DNA from: Spirirestis rafaelensis WJT71-NPBG6
Lineage (GTDB): Bacteria; Cyanobacteriota; Cyanobacteriia; Cyanobacteriales; Nostocaceae
DNA: 60,784 nt
Direction of reading: 5' to 3'
NCBI GenBank assembly: GCA_019359015.1
Contig: JAHHID010000042.1
Coordinates: 1-60,784 of the forward strand
The position numbers were made by a program, and so were the translations under genes. Numbering within the stretch: the first letter of the stretch is position 1; every line of letters begins with the position of its first letter. The notes under the pieces are model-generated. The model did not search any database. It saw nothing but the letters and a program-made list of their open reading frames with translations, and had not been told where the DNA came from. This document shows, in pieces, positions 35,843 through 43,972 of the stretch.

Positions 35843-36529
35843 ATGAATGAGTTAGTTGCTGCAATTGGTACTGGGGTAACGGCGTTTACTGCTACTAATA
35901 TTGATGATATTGTGATTCTGTTACTGTTTTTTTCGCAGGTAAGTGCAACTTTTCGGCGTCGTCATATTGTTGCTGGTCAATATTTAGGTTTTACGGTGCT
36001 GGTAATTTTTAGTCTTCCCGGTTTGTTTGGGGGGTTGATTTTATCGCCACAGTGGATTGGATTGCTAGGTTTGATGCCAATGGCAATAGGTATTAGTAGT
36101 TTGGTTAATTCTGAAGATGTATCGGCAGAAGTTGAGGCGGAAACAGAAGAATTTGATAATTTAAATATTACTAGTTTTCTTGCTCCCCAGACTTATAGTG
36201 TAGCGGCTGTGACTATTGCTAATGGTAGTGACAATATCAGTATTTATGTGCCATTGTTTGCTAACAGCAGTTTTGTCAGTTTCTTAATAATTATTATTGT
36301 ATTTTTTGCACTTTTAGCTGTTTGGTGCTACGTAGCACTTAAATTAACCGACCAGGGTAGAATAGCTCAACTGATAACTGACTATGGCAATTATCTTGTG
36401 CCTTTTGTCCTAATAGGGCTAGGTGCTTTTATTGTCTTGAAAAGTGAAGCGTTAAGTCTAACTAAATTAATTCTTAGTTGTATGTGTTTGACTGTTTTGG
36501 TGAAAAAAGACGGGGGCTCCTTGAACTGA
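35843..36529 (+). CDS. CadD-family transporter 4
   Basis: 228 residues with FTATNIDDIVILLLFFSQVSATFRRRHIVAGQYLGF and VAAVTIANGSDNISIYVPLFA. It is closest by eye to copy 5 (49940), sharing the SPQWIGLLGLMPMAIGISSL-like segment. An HIP1-containing stem-loop with a T-run follows the gene. Confidence 0.85.
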   Translation: MNELVAAIGTGVTAFTATNIDDIVILLLFFSQVSATFRRRHIVAGQYLGFTVLVIFSLPGLFGGLILSPQWIGLLGLMPMAIGISSLVNSEDVSAEVEAETEEFDNLNITSFLAPQTYSVAAVTIANGSDNISIYVPLFANSSFVSFLIIIIVFFALLAVWCYVALKLTDQGRIAQLITDYGNYLVPFVLIGLGAFIVLKSEALSLTKLILSCMCLTVLVKKDGGSLN

Positions 36530-36560
36530 TTCTAAGTCTTTAAATAACGCTGTACTCAGG

Positions 36561-36612
36561 TAGCGATCGCGCTTTGCTAAATATCATCACAAAAAAGCGC
36601 GATCGCTATTTT
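36561..36612 (+). terminator. Terminator built from HIP1 sites after CadD 4
   Basis: TAGCGATCGCGCTTT (36561-36575) and AAAGCGCGATCGCTA (36594-36608) are perfect 15-bp arms, followed by TTTT. Confidence 0.75.
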
Positions 36613-36701
36613 CTAAACGCTTCACCACAAGGATTGCTGCATATAAAGCTGCTGTCGTAGAAATTCCCAATAGCAATCCTTCATATGTGGCTAAAGGACG
36701 A

Positions 36702-36947
36702 CTAGCCAATTGACGACAAAAAGTCAGCGCGTTTACGCTCATCATATTGGATGGGCATTGTTAGAATAAGATGGTAGCCCTGTTCTGCCACCATAAAATA
36801 AAGCAATTCCGGTGTTACAGGAATAAGCTTGACGACAATTTGCGCTCCGCGCTTTGGATTGGGGAATCTTCTTGAAATGAACGGGCACGAGTCCGTCCAA
36901 TTAACTCCCTCGTATATAAGCGCAAACCGTATATGGGTACTCTTGAA
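36702..36947 (-). pseudogene. Remnant open stretch, no usable start
   Basis: The minus strand reads about 80 codons without a stop between TAG at 36948 and TAG at 36702, including AQIVVKLIPVTPELLYFMVA and EQGYHLILTMPIQYDERKRA. This looks like protein sequence but lacks a start codon; a second frame continues with ATYEGLLLGISTTAALYAAI (about 36635-36695). Probably a decayed gene. I do not recognise the family. Confidence 0.3.
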
Positions 36948-36950
36948 TCG

Positions 36951-37418
36951 CTAAATGTAATACATCGGATTTTGCTGTGTTTTTTGATCTCGTTCTTGAC
37001 ACATGTCTTGGAGTGTATAGCTCCTCAAAACTTCAACCGCAGCATTGTTAGCTTGTAGCCAAATGTTTTGCACCAGATTCTTTTCTAAAGTGGGAGGTTC
37101 AGAGCTTTCTTTTGGTTTGCGATCGCCCTCCACGAAAGTGACAATTTCCAGCAAGGTAATTTGCCAAGGTTCACGAACTAAAAGAAAGCCTCCCCTAGAA
37201 CCGCGTTGACTCTTAACCACACCAGCACGTTGCAGGCTAGTAAGAATTTGCTCTAGATAGCGTTCTGGAATCGGTTGCTTGGCAGTAATCTTGCTCATCG
37301 TCAGAGGAACTTTTTTGTCGTGATGGATTGCCAGTTGCAAAAGTGCTAGCAAAGCATATTCGACTTTAGAAGACAGATCCAAAAGAGCGTAATTTGGGCT
37401 ATTCAAGTCTCTACTCAA
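36951..37418 (-). CDS. Rrf2-family transcriptional regulator, CymR-like
   Basis: About 150 residues. The winged HTH (LSSKVEYALLALLQLAIHH... PERYLEQILTSLQRAGVVKSQRGSRGGFLL) is typical. It lacks the three-Cys cluster of IscR/NsrR, leaving a single Cys (DMCQERD), which fits the CymR group that senses cysteine supply. No ATG exists; TTG at 37418 or at 37406 are candidates. It is divergent from cysE, and a 25-bp inverted pair of sites (37423-37447 and 37520-37544) lies between. A role as cysteine/sulfur repressor is inferred. Confidence 0.8.
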   Translation of the reverse strand: MSRDLNSPNYALLDLSSKVEYALLALLQLAIHHDKKVPLTMSKITAKQPIPERYLEQILTSLQRAGVVKSQRGSRGGFLLVREPWQITLLEIVTFVEGDRKPKESSEPPTLEKNLVQNIWLQANNAAVEVLRSYTLQDMCQERDQKTQQNPMYYI

Positions 37419-37422
37419 TATA

Positions 37423-37439
37423 CTACGGTTTACCGATAG
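37423..37439. promoter_or_regulatory. Candidate Rrf2 operator, rrf2 side
   Basis: CTACGGTTTACCGATAG is a dyad (CTACGGT-TT-ACCG.TAG). It starts five bases before the TTG at 37418. The repeat extends to ATTTGAGG (37447), inverted at 37520-37544. Confidence 0.6.
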
Positions 37440-37527
37440 ATTTGAGGCATACAGCGGCGAGCTTAATTTTTCTCAAACTGACGGATGTGATAGCATCCCA
37501 ATTATGACTGACTGAAACACCTCAAAT

Positions 37528-37544
37528 CTATCGGCTTACCGTAG
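37528..37544. promoter_or_regulatory. Candidate Rrf2 operator, cysE side
   Basis: CTATCGGCTTACCGTAG, reverse complement CTACGGTAAGCCGATAG; 87 bp upstream of the cysE ATG. Identical to the site at 27242-27258. Confidence 0.6.
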
Positions 37545-37630
37545 ATTATCCATCATAATTCCTGTCTTTGGAATTAATTATTTAGGTATTTGATTTTATC
37601 TCCCTTAGCAACAAAGATCCAAACTTGCTT

Positions 37631-38356
37631 ATGCTACTAACTGATTTCCGAACGATTTATGAGCGCGATCCAGCTGCCCGTAACTGGCTGGAAGTGTTGT
37701 TTTGCTATCCTGGACTTCAAGCCATAGTGCTTCATCGCCTCGCACATCGGCTGTATAAAACAGGCATGCCCTTTATACCTCGGTTTATTTCTCATCTCAG
37801 TAGGTTTTTTACGGGGATTGAAATTCACCCAGGAGCTACGATTGGCAAGGGTGTTTTTATAGACCACGGTATGGGAGTAGTCGTTGGCGAAACAGCGATT
37901 ATCGGCGATAATGCCCTAATTTATCAAGGTGCCACCCTTGGCGGTACTGGGAAACAAAGCGGCAAGCGTCATCCCACTTTGGGTAGTAATGTGGTCGTCG
38001 GCGCAGGGGCAAAGGTATTAGGCAACATTCAAATCGGCGATAATGTCCGCATCGGCGCCGGTTCGGTGGTGCTGCGCGATGTGCCCAGCAACACGACTGT
38101 AGTCGGAATTCCCGGACGTGTAACTCGTCAAGACAACACAAGTGTCAATGCTTTAGCTCATGATAAAGTGCGCGATGTCGAAGCCGAGGTAATACGCGCT
38201 TTATTTGAACGAGTCAAAAAGCTAGAGAAGCAAGTTGTCGAGATGGAAACTGAATTACATATGTCCATCATTCAAGTGGATAACGGAGAAACCGACAAAG
38301 GTAAGTGTAATACAGATTCGGTAATTAAAGACTTTCTCGATGGTGCAGGAATTTAG
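37631..38356 (+). CDS. cysE: Serine O-acetyltransferase
   Basis: About 241 residues, start ATG 37631 ([28 protein letters not shown]). The left-handed beta-helix is evident ([54 protein letters not shown]... [27 protein letters not shown]). The enzyme makes O-acetylserine from serine and acetyl-CoA for cysteine synthesis. The C-terminus extends beyond the helix by about 60 residues with a coiled coil, longer than the minimal bacterial form. Divergent from the Rrf2 gene. Confidence 0.93.
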   Translation: MLLTDFRTIYERDPAARNWLEVLFCYPGLQAIVLHRLAHRLYKTGMPFIPRFISHLSRFFTGIEIHPGATIGKGVFIDHGMGVVVGETAIIGDNALIYQGATLGGTGKQSGKRHPTLGSNVVVGAGAKVLGNIQIGDNVRIGAGSVVLRDVPSNTTVVGIPGRVTRQDNTSVNALAHDKVRDVEAEVIRALFERVKKLEKQVVEMETELHMSIIQVDNGETDKGKCNTDSVIKDFLDGAGI

Positions 38357-38371
38357 CTTTGTTAATTGTTG

Positions 38372-38472
38372 CCTCGTTCCCAGTCTCAGACTGGGAATGT
38401 GATACGCGAGGCTCTGCCTCCAGGTTGACGGGAGGCAGAGCCTCCCACAAGAGCATTACAAGTCTGAGCCTT
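38372..38472. repeat. Dispersed cyanobacterial palindrome
   Basis: CCTCGTTCCCAGTCT-CAGACTGGGAA (38372-38397), then GAGGCTCTGCCTCC (38408-38421) and its complement GGAGGCAGAGCCTC (38431-38444), closing with GTCTGAGCCTTGTAACGAG. It separates the 3' ends of cysE and cysA. Confidence 0.75.
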
Positions 38473-38487
38473 GTAACGAGACCTACT

Positions 38488-38516
38488 CTACTCCTAACTC
38501 CTAACTCCTAACTCTT
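38488..38516. repeat. CTCCTAA heptamer array
   Basis: Four copies of CTCCTAA, directly after cysA. Confidence 0.8.
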
Positions 38517-38517
38517 T

Positions 38518-39528
38518 CTAAGCGTAAGCCGGAAAAACTCTTGCTTTCTTGGGTTTAACGTAGACACGCTGATCTTCCTTGAGTGGAAGTTGATTGAATT
38601 GCTCTCGCGTGAGGTGAGCATTTACCCTTTCCCCAGACTCTAAAATTAACTCGATGCGAATTTCCCAACCTAAGTGAATTATGTTGTCAACTTTGGCTGG
38701 TGTTGCATCTTCGACTCTCTGGGGTTGAATGAGAATGTCATGAGGACGTAAGAATACGCGATCGCTCGCAGTGAAGGAATGATTGCCTGTTTGAATACCA
38801 CAGTTACTAGATAGGATATTCACTGGACCAATAAAGCTCATGACAAATGGTGTTGCTGGGTGGTCGTAAATCTCGGCTGGTGTACCAACTTGTTCTACTC
38901 GACCTTTATTCATGACGACAATCTCATCAGCAACTTCCATTGCTTCTTCTTGGTCGTGGGTGACAAATACTGTAGTTACATGCACATCTTCATGCAGACG
39001 TCGCAACCACATTCTTAAATCTTTACGTACTTTCGCATCTAAAGCGCCAAAGGGTTCATCTAGTAGCAAGATTTGCGGTTGAACTGCTAAAGCACGCGCT
39101 AAAGCTACTCTTTGCCGTTGTCCCCCAGATAATTGTGAGGGATAGCGATCGCCTAATCCAGTCAACTGCACTAAATCTAAAAGTTCGTCTACTCGCAGCT
39201 TAATCCGGTTTTTGGGAGCTTTGCGGAGTTCTAGGGCAAAAGCGATGTTTTGCCGCACCGTCAAATGCTTAAATAAGGCATAATGCTGAAATACAAAGCC
39301 AATATTACGCTCTTGCACCCGCTTGTGAGTCGCATTTTCACCAACTATCCATACTTCACCTGAACTAGGTGTCTCTAGTCCAGCAATCATCCGCATTAAT
39401 GTTGATTTTCCTGAACCAGACGGACCCAAAAGCGCAACCAGAGAGCCAGTTTTAAACTCCAAACTCACAGAGTCAACCGCATGGAAACAACCATAGTGTT
39501 TGGAAACATTCTCAACCGCTATCCCCAT
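38518..39528 (-). CDS. cysA: Sulfate/thiosulfate ABC transporter ATP-binding subunit
   Basis: 336 residues from the ATG at 39528 ([21 protein letters not shown]), preceded by AAGGA; the longer upstream frame lacks family match. Walker [10 protein letters not shown], signature [15 protein letters not shown], Walker [13 protein letters not shown], and H-loop [16 protein letters not shown]. The C-terminal region is the TOBE domain ([10 protein letters not shown]... [16 protein letters not shown]). It powers the CysT/CysW channel. It is separated from cysTW by the regulator and NIL genes, and reads divergently from the Crp-type regulator. Confidence 0.94.
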   Translation of the reverse strand: MGIAVENVSKHYGCFHAVDSVSLEFKTGSLVALLGPSGSGKSTLMRMIAGLETPSSGEVWIVGENATHKRVQERNIGFVFQHYALFKHLTVRQNIAFALELRKAPKNRIKLRVDELLDLVQLTGLGDRYPSQLSGGQRQRVALARALAVQPQILLLDEPFGALDAKVRKDLRMWLRRLHEDVHVTTVFVTHDQEEAMEVADEIVVMNKGRVEQVGTPAEIYDHPATPFVMSFIGPVNILSSNCGIQTGNHSFTASDRVFLRPHDILIQPQRVEDATPAKVDNIIHLGWEIRIELILESGERVNAHLTREQFNQLPLKEDQRVYVKPKKARVFPAYA

Positions 39529-39563
39529 ATGAAATCCTTCCAGAAATTGATATATTTTTAATA

Positions 39564-39583
39564 CTACGGTAAATGTATCGAAT
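39564..39583. promoter_or_regulatory. Candidate operator between cysA and cysR
   Basis: CTACGGTAAATGTATCGAAT shares the CTACGGTAA arm with the rrf2/cysE sites and the ATCGAAT half with the site before the NIL gene (41366). Lies between the divergent cysA (39528) and cysR (39603) starts. Confidence 0.5.
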
Positions 39584-39602
39584 AATAGGATTATTTGCAA
39601 TA

Positions 39603-40190
39603 ATGTCTTTATACTCTGCCCCGCCAAATTCTTTAAGTAAGAATACTGTTCAATCTTTTTCCCGTCGCACCTTGTTGCCACAACAGACTCATGGTCTGTG
39701 GAAAATTGAAACAGGGGTTGTACGAACATTTACTTATCTCGAAGACGGTACAAGCGTCACTCTGGGAGTGTGGGGATCAGGAGATATTGTTGGCAAAGCT
39801 TTGTCAAAAGTTGAACCCTATCAGATGGAATGTCTTACCAAAGTGCAAGCGACAATCTTCAATTTGCAAGGATGGGATCAAATTGCAGATGTATTGCTAG
39901 CACACATTCACCAAGCTGAAGAATTGATGATTGTTCGTGGCTATAAAACAGTTGATATCATGCTTATCAAGCTGTTGACATGGTTATCTAAAAAATTTGG
40001 TCGTGAAGTTGAACAAGGACGTTTGATAGATATGCGTCTGACTCATGAAGACATTGCGGAACTATTGGGTTCAACTCGCGTGACAATCACTCGTATTCTT
40101 AGGCAATTAGAACAGGAAGGCTTTATTCACCGTCTGAGTCTGCATCGAATTGTGCTGCGAGAAGAAGAAATTTGGCACTATGAGATTTAA
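39603..40190 (+). CDS. cysR: Crp/Fnr-family regulator, CysR-like
   Basis: About 195 residues from ATG 39603; the upstream ATG at 39573 lies inside a candidate operator and is less likely. The sensor half is a shortened cyclic-nucleotide-type barrel ([34 protein letters not shown]). The C-terminal winged HTH is [34 protein letters not shown]. In Synechococcus PCC 7942 a Crp-family protein CysR lies among the sulfate permease genes; position and length suit this role here. The cAMP-binding Arg motif is not evident. Confidence 0.82.
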   Translation: MSLYSAPPNSLSKNTVQSFSRRTLLPQQTHGLWKIETGVVRTFTYLEDGTSVTLGVWGSGDIVGKALSKVEPYQMECLTKVQATIFNLQGWDQIADVLLAHIHQAEELMIVRGYKTVDIMLIKLLTWLSKKFGREVEQGRLIDMRLTHEDIAELLGSTRVTITRILRQLEQEGFIHRLSLHRIVLREEEIWHYEI

Positions 40191-40254
40191 TAGTGGGGAA
40201 TTGGGCATTGAGCACTGGCTCGGCTACACAAACAAATCCTGCCGTCACAACCTA

Positions 40255-40325
40255 AAATCCATAGTCCGCGTAGGCAGACTTCGTTAGTATAGCCCCACCC
40301 TTCTAGGGTGAGGGCGCTATGCGCT
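40255..40325. repeat. Palindromic repeat after cysR
   Basis: TAGGCAGACTTCGTTAGTATAGC and CACCCTTCTAGGGTGAGGGCG (compare 13906-13926). It fills most of the 156-bp gap between cysR and the NIL genes. Confidence 0.65.
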
Positions 40326-40346
40326 TTGTTAATCCCTAGTCTCTAA

Positions 40347-40686
40347 TCAGCAATACCAACCATCTCCATCAACATTAGGTTTGCCTTTAATTGTCAAATT
40401 TAGAGATTCTAAATAAGTCAGACCACTGCTAATCTGTGGTGGTGTTCCTTGAAGTTCTAAGTCAAAAGAACCATGTCCATCTGTATGTTCTTCCACTATT
40501 GCTTTAGTAATATTAACAACTAAACCATGAGCAGAAATTAATCGGCAAATCACAGGTTCTTGTTGATAGCATTGGGGAATATGTAAGCGCAAGCGAACTT
40601 TAGTAAGATTATTTTTTTTGCAAGGCTGGGGAAATCACAGATGGTCTGGTTTCTACTGCTGGTTGATATTTATTAAAAATTGTCAT
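40347..40686 (-). pseudogene. NIL-domain protein gene with an A8 frameshift
   Basis: The intact frame from about 40608 down gives a NIL domain: NLTKVRLRLHIPQCYQQEPV followed by CRLISAHGLVVNITKAIV and then GHGSFDLELQGTPPQ. Upstream in another frame, an ATG at 40686 encodes MTIFNKYQPAVETRPSVISP and runs into TAA right after eight A residues (minus strand; T8 at 40612-40619). Removing one A would fuse both into about 112 residues. The ATG is six bases after the stop of the previous NIL gene. Either a true break, slippage, or an assembly error. Confidence 0.6.
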
Positions 40687-40692
40687 TTGCAA

Positions 40693-41319
40693 TTAATTGT
40701 TATCAGGAATTGAAACTAACCAAAGTGGTAACTCCAATTTTTCTAAGTAACTTATACTAGCGCGGAGTTGTTGCGGTCTACCCCACAAATCTAAATCAAA
40801 CCAGCCATCATCTTGGATGTCGGGATTTAGCAGCGCACTGGTGATGTTGACTGTGAGCATATAATGAGAAACTAATTCGCAAATTATCGGTTTATGGTAA
40901 TAGTTTTTCAAAATGCACAGTTGCAAACGCACTCGATTTGTTTGAGCGATCGCATTATATATTGGTTCTTGTTTCAATTTTGTTGATGCAGATTCTCTGT
41001 TAGTTAAATTGCTAACTAAGTGAGGGAAAGGCTGAGTGTTTCCTGATTGAATGTGATTGGCGATCGCTAGTTGCATCAAATCGACACCCAACGAATGCAG
41101 GTAGGATAGGCTATTTGCCAATTCTGAGGGATTTCCTGAAAGTTCTAGGTCAAACCAGCCATCATCGTTACTGTCTGATGTTAAAGATGCTGCGGTAATA
41201 TTGACGGTTAAATTATAACGAGATACAAGACGGGAAATTATCGGTTGTCTATTATACCGCTGCGGTATGCGAATCCGGCTGTGGACTGGGGCGGGTTTTT
41301 CTAAGTTGCTGAAAAACAT
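40693..41319 (-). CDS. Double NIL-domain protein
   Basis: About 208 residues from ATG 41319 with AGGAG four bases upstream. Two NIL domains: the first reads HSRIRIPQRYNRQPIISRLV then SRYNLTVNITAAS, and the second reads LQLCILKNYYHKPIICELVS then HYMLTVNITSALL, each followed by (D)DGWFDL(E/D)L(S/W)G. NIL domains are known as the substrate-sensing tail of methionine ABC ATPases (MetN). Free NIL proteins in cyanobacteria lie near sulfate permease genes. A ligand-sensing or regulatory subunit for the transporter is inferred. Confidence 0.8.
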   Translation of the reverse strand: MFFSNLEKPAPVHSRIRIPQRYNRQPIISRLVSRYNLTVNITAASLTSDSNDDGWFDLELSGNPSELANSLSYLHSLGVDLMQLAIANHIQSGNTQPFPHLVSNLTNRESASTKLKQEPIYNAIAQTNRVRLQLCILKNYYHKPIICELVSHYMLTVNITSALLNPDIQDDGWFDLDLWGRPQQLRASISYLEKLELPLWLVSIPDNN

Positions 41320-41365
41320 TACACTCCTTGACAATGATGAATTGCTTTTCTCGGTGATTAATAAT

Positions 41366-41387
41366 CTACGACAAGTTTATCGAATTA
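41366..41387. promoter_or_regulatory. Candidate operator before the double NIL gene
   Basis: CTACGACAAGTTTATCGAAT matches the cysA/cysR site CTACGGTAAATGTATCGAAT at 16 of 20 positions. About 45 bp upstream of the NIL ATG. Confidence 0.4.
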
Positions 41388-41631
41388 CAGTACTTATTGT
41401 TGATGTAAAGGAATTTAACACAAGAAAAACTAAAAAACAATGCCCCAATAGTGCTGAATATATAGTAAATGGGTTGGGGCAATAAGCATGGGGCATGGTA
41501 AATTACAACAAAAAATGCCCAAGTGCGTTCCGTAAGGTTGCGGGACTCCGCATCGCCTAACAAATCCGTCTCAGGGCATTATTTTTCCTAAATATTTTAT
41601 TTTGTTTAAAACAAGCAGTAATTAAGCTGCT

Positions 41632-41901
41632 TTACCAAATACCTGTTTGGCTGTTGTTATCCCAGATTTGCAAACCCAAGTCATGCAGATAACTTAAAGC
41701 AATATCAATTTGTCCAATTGTGCCTTGTAAATCCAAGTCAAACCAACCATCACCAATAGCATTGGCACCGAGAACAGCAGCAGTGATATTCACAGTCAAA
41801 CCGTAGTCAGACACCAAGCGAGAAATCACAGGTTGGGAGTGATAGTCCTTAGGAATTCTTAAGCGAATCCGTTTATGGGTGAGCGCAATGTCATTAGCCA
41901 T
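41632..41901 (-). CDS. Single NIL-domain protein
   Basis: 89 residues: THKRIRLRIPKDYHSQPVIS (start), RLVSDYGLTVNITAAVLGAN and GDGWFDLDLQGTIGQIDIAL. The whole protein is one NIL domain plus a short C-terminal tail (DNNSQTGIW). It is the last gene of the sbpA-cysT-cysW run on the minus strand (cysW stop at 41994, 92 bp upstream). In Synechocystis a similarly small gene is found among sbpA-cysTWA. Probably a sensor of a sulfur metabolite for the permease; inferred. Confidence 0.82.
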   Translation of the reverse strand: MANDIALTHKRIRLRIPKDYHSQPVISRLVSDYGLTVNITAAVLGANAIGDGWFDLDLQGTIGQIDIALSYLHDLGLQIWDNNSQTGIW

Positions 41902-41925
41902 AGTGGAAGCGTGGATAGTGGTTAA

Positions 41926-41960
41926 GAGTTAGGAGTTAGGAATTAGGAGTTAAGAGTTAG
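41926..41960. repeat. GAGTTAG heptamer array before the NIL gene
   Basis: Five near copies of GAGTTAG/GAATTAG between cysW and the NIL gene. Confidence 0.7.
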
Positions 41961-41993
41961 GGATTTTCCAATTAACAACCGTCAGCCAACATC

Positions 41994-42881
41994 CTATTCA
42001 ACATCTTTAATACGGGTTTTCCGTTCGAGAATTTCCTTCAACACCAAAGTGACAACTGCTAGGAGCGCTAACAATACAGCAGCCGAGTAAGCGGCTTCGG
42101 TTTCATACTGCTTATAAGCGTCTTCGACAAATAAAGGTAAGCTTTGAGTTTTATCGGCAATGTTTCCTGAAACTACGGATACAGCACCGAATTCACCCAT
42201 TGCTCTGGCATTTGTCAAAATCACGCCGTAGAGTAAGCCCCAGCGGATACTAGGTAAAGTGACGCGCCAAAATATCTGCCAGTCCTCTGCACCCAAGGTT
42301 CTGGCTGCTTCTTCTTGATCTTTGCCGAATTCTTCTAAAACCGGAATCACTTCACGAGCGACAAACGGCATAGTGACGAATGCTGTAGCCAACACCATAC
42401 CAGGAAAGGCAAAGATAATATTGATATTATGAGCCTGGAGCCAACCGCCAAACCATCCATTTCGCCCGTATAGCAACACAATCATCAAACCTGCGACAAC
42501 GGGTGAGATAGAAAAGGGCAAGTCAATAATGCTGAGGACGAAAGCACGACCGGGGAACTTGTGACGAGTGATCGCCCAAGCTGCACATAAACCAAATACT
42601 GTGTTTAAAGGTACAGTAATTACAGCTAGTATCAGTGTTAGCCAAGCTGCATGAAGAAAGGCAGGATGGGTAAGGTTAGACAGAAATGGACCAACCCCCT
42701 TTTTGAAAGCTTGGTAAAAGACGTTAGCAGCAGGGATGTAGAGAACTAAGCCCAAATAGGCGATCGCTATCCCAATCAAAATAATTGGCATCCAATCCCT
42801 CGATTTAACAGGTTTTTGCGGCTTTGGATCTGCTGCACCTGAGTGAATGCGAGGTGGAAAAGAGGCATCATTTTGTGTCAT
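41994..42881 (-). CDS. cysW: Sulfate ABC transporter permease CysW
   Basis: 295 residues, six membrane helices. The EAA-type loop [34 protein letters not shown] and [29 protein letters not shown] are diagnostic. It starts inside the last codons of cysT (overlap of 14 bp), so translation is coupled and both channel halves are made in equal amounts. Confidence 0.94.
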   Translation of the reverse strand: MTQNDASFPPRIHSGAADPKPQKPVKSRDWMPIILIGIAIAYLGLVLYIPAANVFYQAFKKGVGPFLSNLTHPAFLHAAWLTLILAVITVPLNTVFGLCAAWAITRHKFPGRAFVLSIIDLPFSISPVVAGLMIVLLYGRNGWFGGWLQAHNINIIFAFPGMVLATAFVTMPFVAREVIPVLEEFGKDQEEAARTLGAEDWQIFWRVTLPSIRWGLLYGVILTNARAMGEFGAVSVVSGNIADKTQSLPLFVEDAYKQYETEAAYSAAVLLALLAVVTLVLKEILERKTRIKDVE

Positions 42882-43752
42882 ATCTTCTTGCCCAAGCTTG
42901 TAAAAGATTAATTCCTATTAACAACACCAAGGAAATCAGCAGTAAGACAGTACCAATTACAGTTGCCCCAGAATAGTCATACTGCTCTAATCGCTGGAAA
43001 ATTAGTACAGGTGCAATCAAATCTTTAAACGGAGTATTGGAAGCGATAATCACCGTCGAACCATACTCCCCAACTGCACGGGAGAAACCCAAGGCAATAC
43101 CAGTCAAAATTGTCGGAAATAAAGGCGGAAAAATCACTTTCCAGAAAGTCTGCCATTGAGTTGCACCCAAACTCCAGGCAGCTTCTTCAATTTCGCGTTC
43201 CATTTCCTGAAGTACAGGTTGCACTGTCCGCACGACAAAGGGCAGCGAGATATACGTCATTGCCACCCCTACCCCCAGACGGGTAAAAGATACCTTAATG
43301 CCCAGCGGTGCTAGCAACGAGCCAAGCCAGCCATTATCGCTGTAAACTGTTGCCAAAGTTAACCCCGCAACCGCTGACGGTAGCGCAAAAGGTAAATCTA
43401 CTGAAGCTTCAATGAACCGTTTCAAGGGAAATTTATAACGAACCAAAACCCAAGCAATGAGAGTACCAAAGACCCCATTAAACAGAGATGCAATTAGTGA
43501 TGTGGTAAAAGTGACATCATAAGTTGCCAGTGCGATCGGACTAGTGGCAATTTCCCAAAATTTAGCCGGGGGTTCGGTACCCGCTTTCAGGAACATTGCG
43601 GCTATGGGGACGAACAACATTACCGTGAGGTATCCCACAGTAATTCGCCATGTCCAAGGAATTCTAGACAAATTGCTTAAGAACTTCTTCCAAGCTGGAG
43701 GTTCTGGGGGAATGAGTTGCCGAGGAGAAGAGGGAGGTGAGGAGACTGCCAT
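42868..43752 (-). CDS. cysT: Sulfate ABC transporter permease CysT (CysU)
   Basis: About 294 residues from ATG 43752 ([19 protein letters not shown]). Six helices, [29 protein letters not shown] and the EAA loop [33 protein letters not shown] longer upstream frame through repeat DNA (Leu-Pro-Leu runs) is open but not protein-like. The leader up to 43850 consists of GC-rich 9-bp repeats with no clear Shine-Dalgarno. Confidence 0.92.
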   Translation of the reverse strand: MAVSSPPSSPRQLIPPEPPAWKKFLSNLSRIPWTWRITVGYLTVMLFVPIAAMFLKAGTEPPAKFWEIATSPIALATYDVTFTTSLIASLFNGVFGTLIAWVLVRYKFPLKRFIEASVDLPFALPSAVAGLTLATVYSDNGWLGSLLAPLGIKVSFTRLGVGVAMTYISLPFVVRTVQPVLQEMEREIEEAAWSLGATQWQTFWKVIFPPLFPTILTGIALGFSRAVGEYGSTVIIASNTPFKDLIAPVLIFQRLEQYDYSGATVIGTVLLLISLVLLIGINLLQAWARRYDTK

Positions 43753-43761
43753 TTTGAAAAA

Positions 43762-43846
43762 GAGGGGGGGAGGGGGAGACAGGGGGAGCAGGGGGAGCAG
43801 GGGGAGCAGGGGGAGCAGGGGGAGCAGGGGGAGCAGGGGGAGATGA
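43762..43846. repeat. CAGGGGGAG 9-bp tandem array in the cysT leader
   Basis: About eight units between sbpA and cysT. The same unit family (CAGGGGAAG) occurs at 53498-53545 and 56318-56370. Confidence 0.85.
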
Positions 43847-43871
43847 AAAATTAATTCCTTTCCCTTTCCCC

Positions 43872-43922
43872 TTTCACGGCAGGTGCTCCACTTGGGGAGA
43901 CCCCAAGACCGCACTGCCTCCC
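43872..43922. repeat. Dispersed repeat GGCAGTGCGGTCTTGG family
   Basis: Minus-strand GGCAGTGCGGTCTTGGGGTC followed by TCCCCAAGTGGAGCACCTGC. Related copies at 27545, 53376 and, inside a gene, 58296. Confidence 0.7.
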
Positions 43923-43972
43923 CTTTTCCCTTTCCCCCTCAACAAAATTGCCCAATGCCCATTGCCCTATAA

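Noticed and set aside
39529-39729. N-terminal extension of CysA
   Set aside because: The extra 67 residues overlap the divergent cysR gene and have no family match; a good Shine-Dalgarno precedes the ATG at 39528.
43753-43914. N-terminal extension of CysT with Leu-Pro-Leu repeats
   Set aside because: It derives from the 9-bp array and a dispersed repeat; homologues begin near the ATG at 43752.
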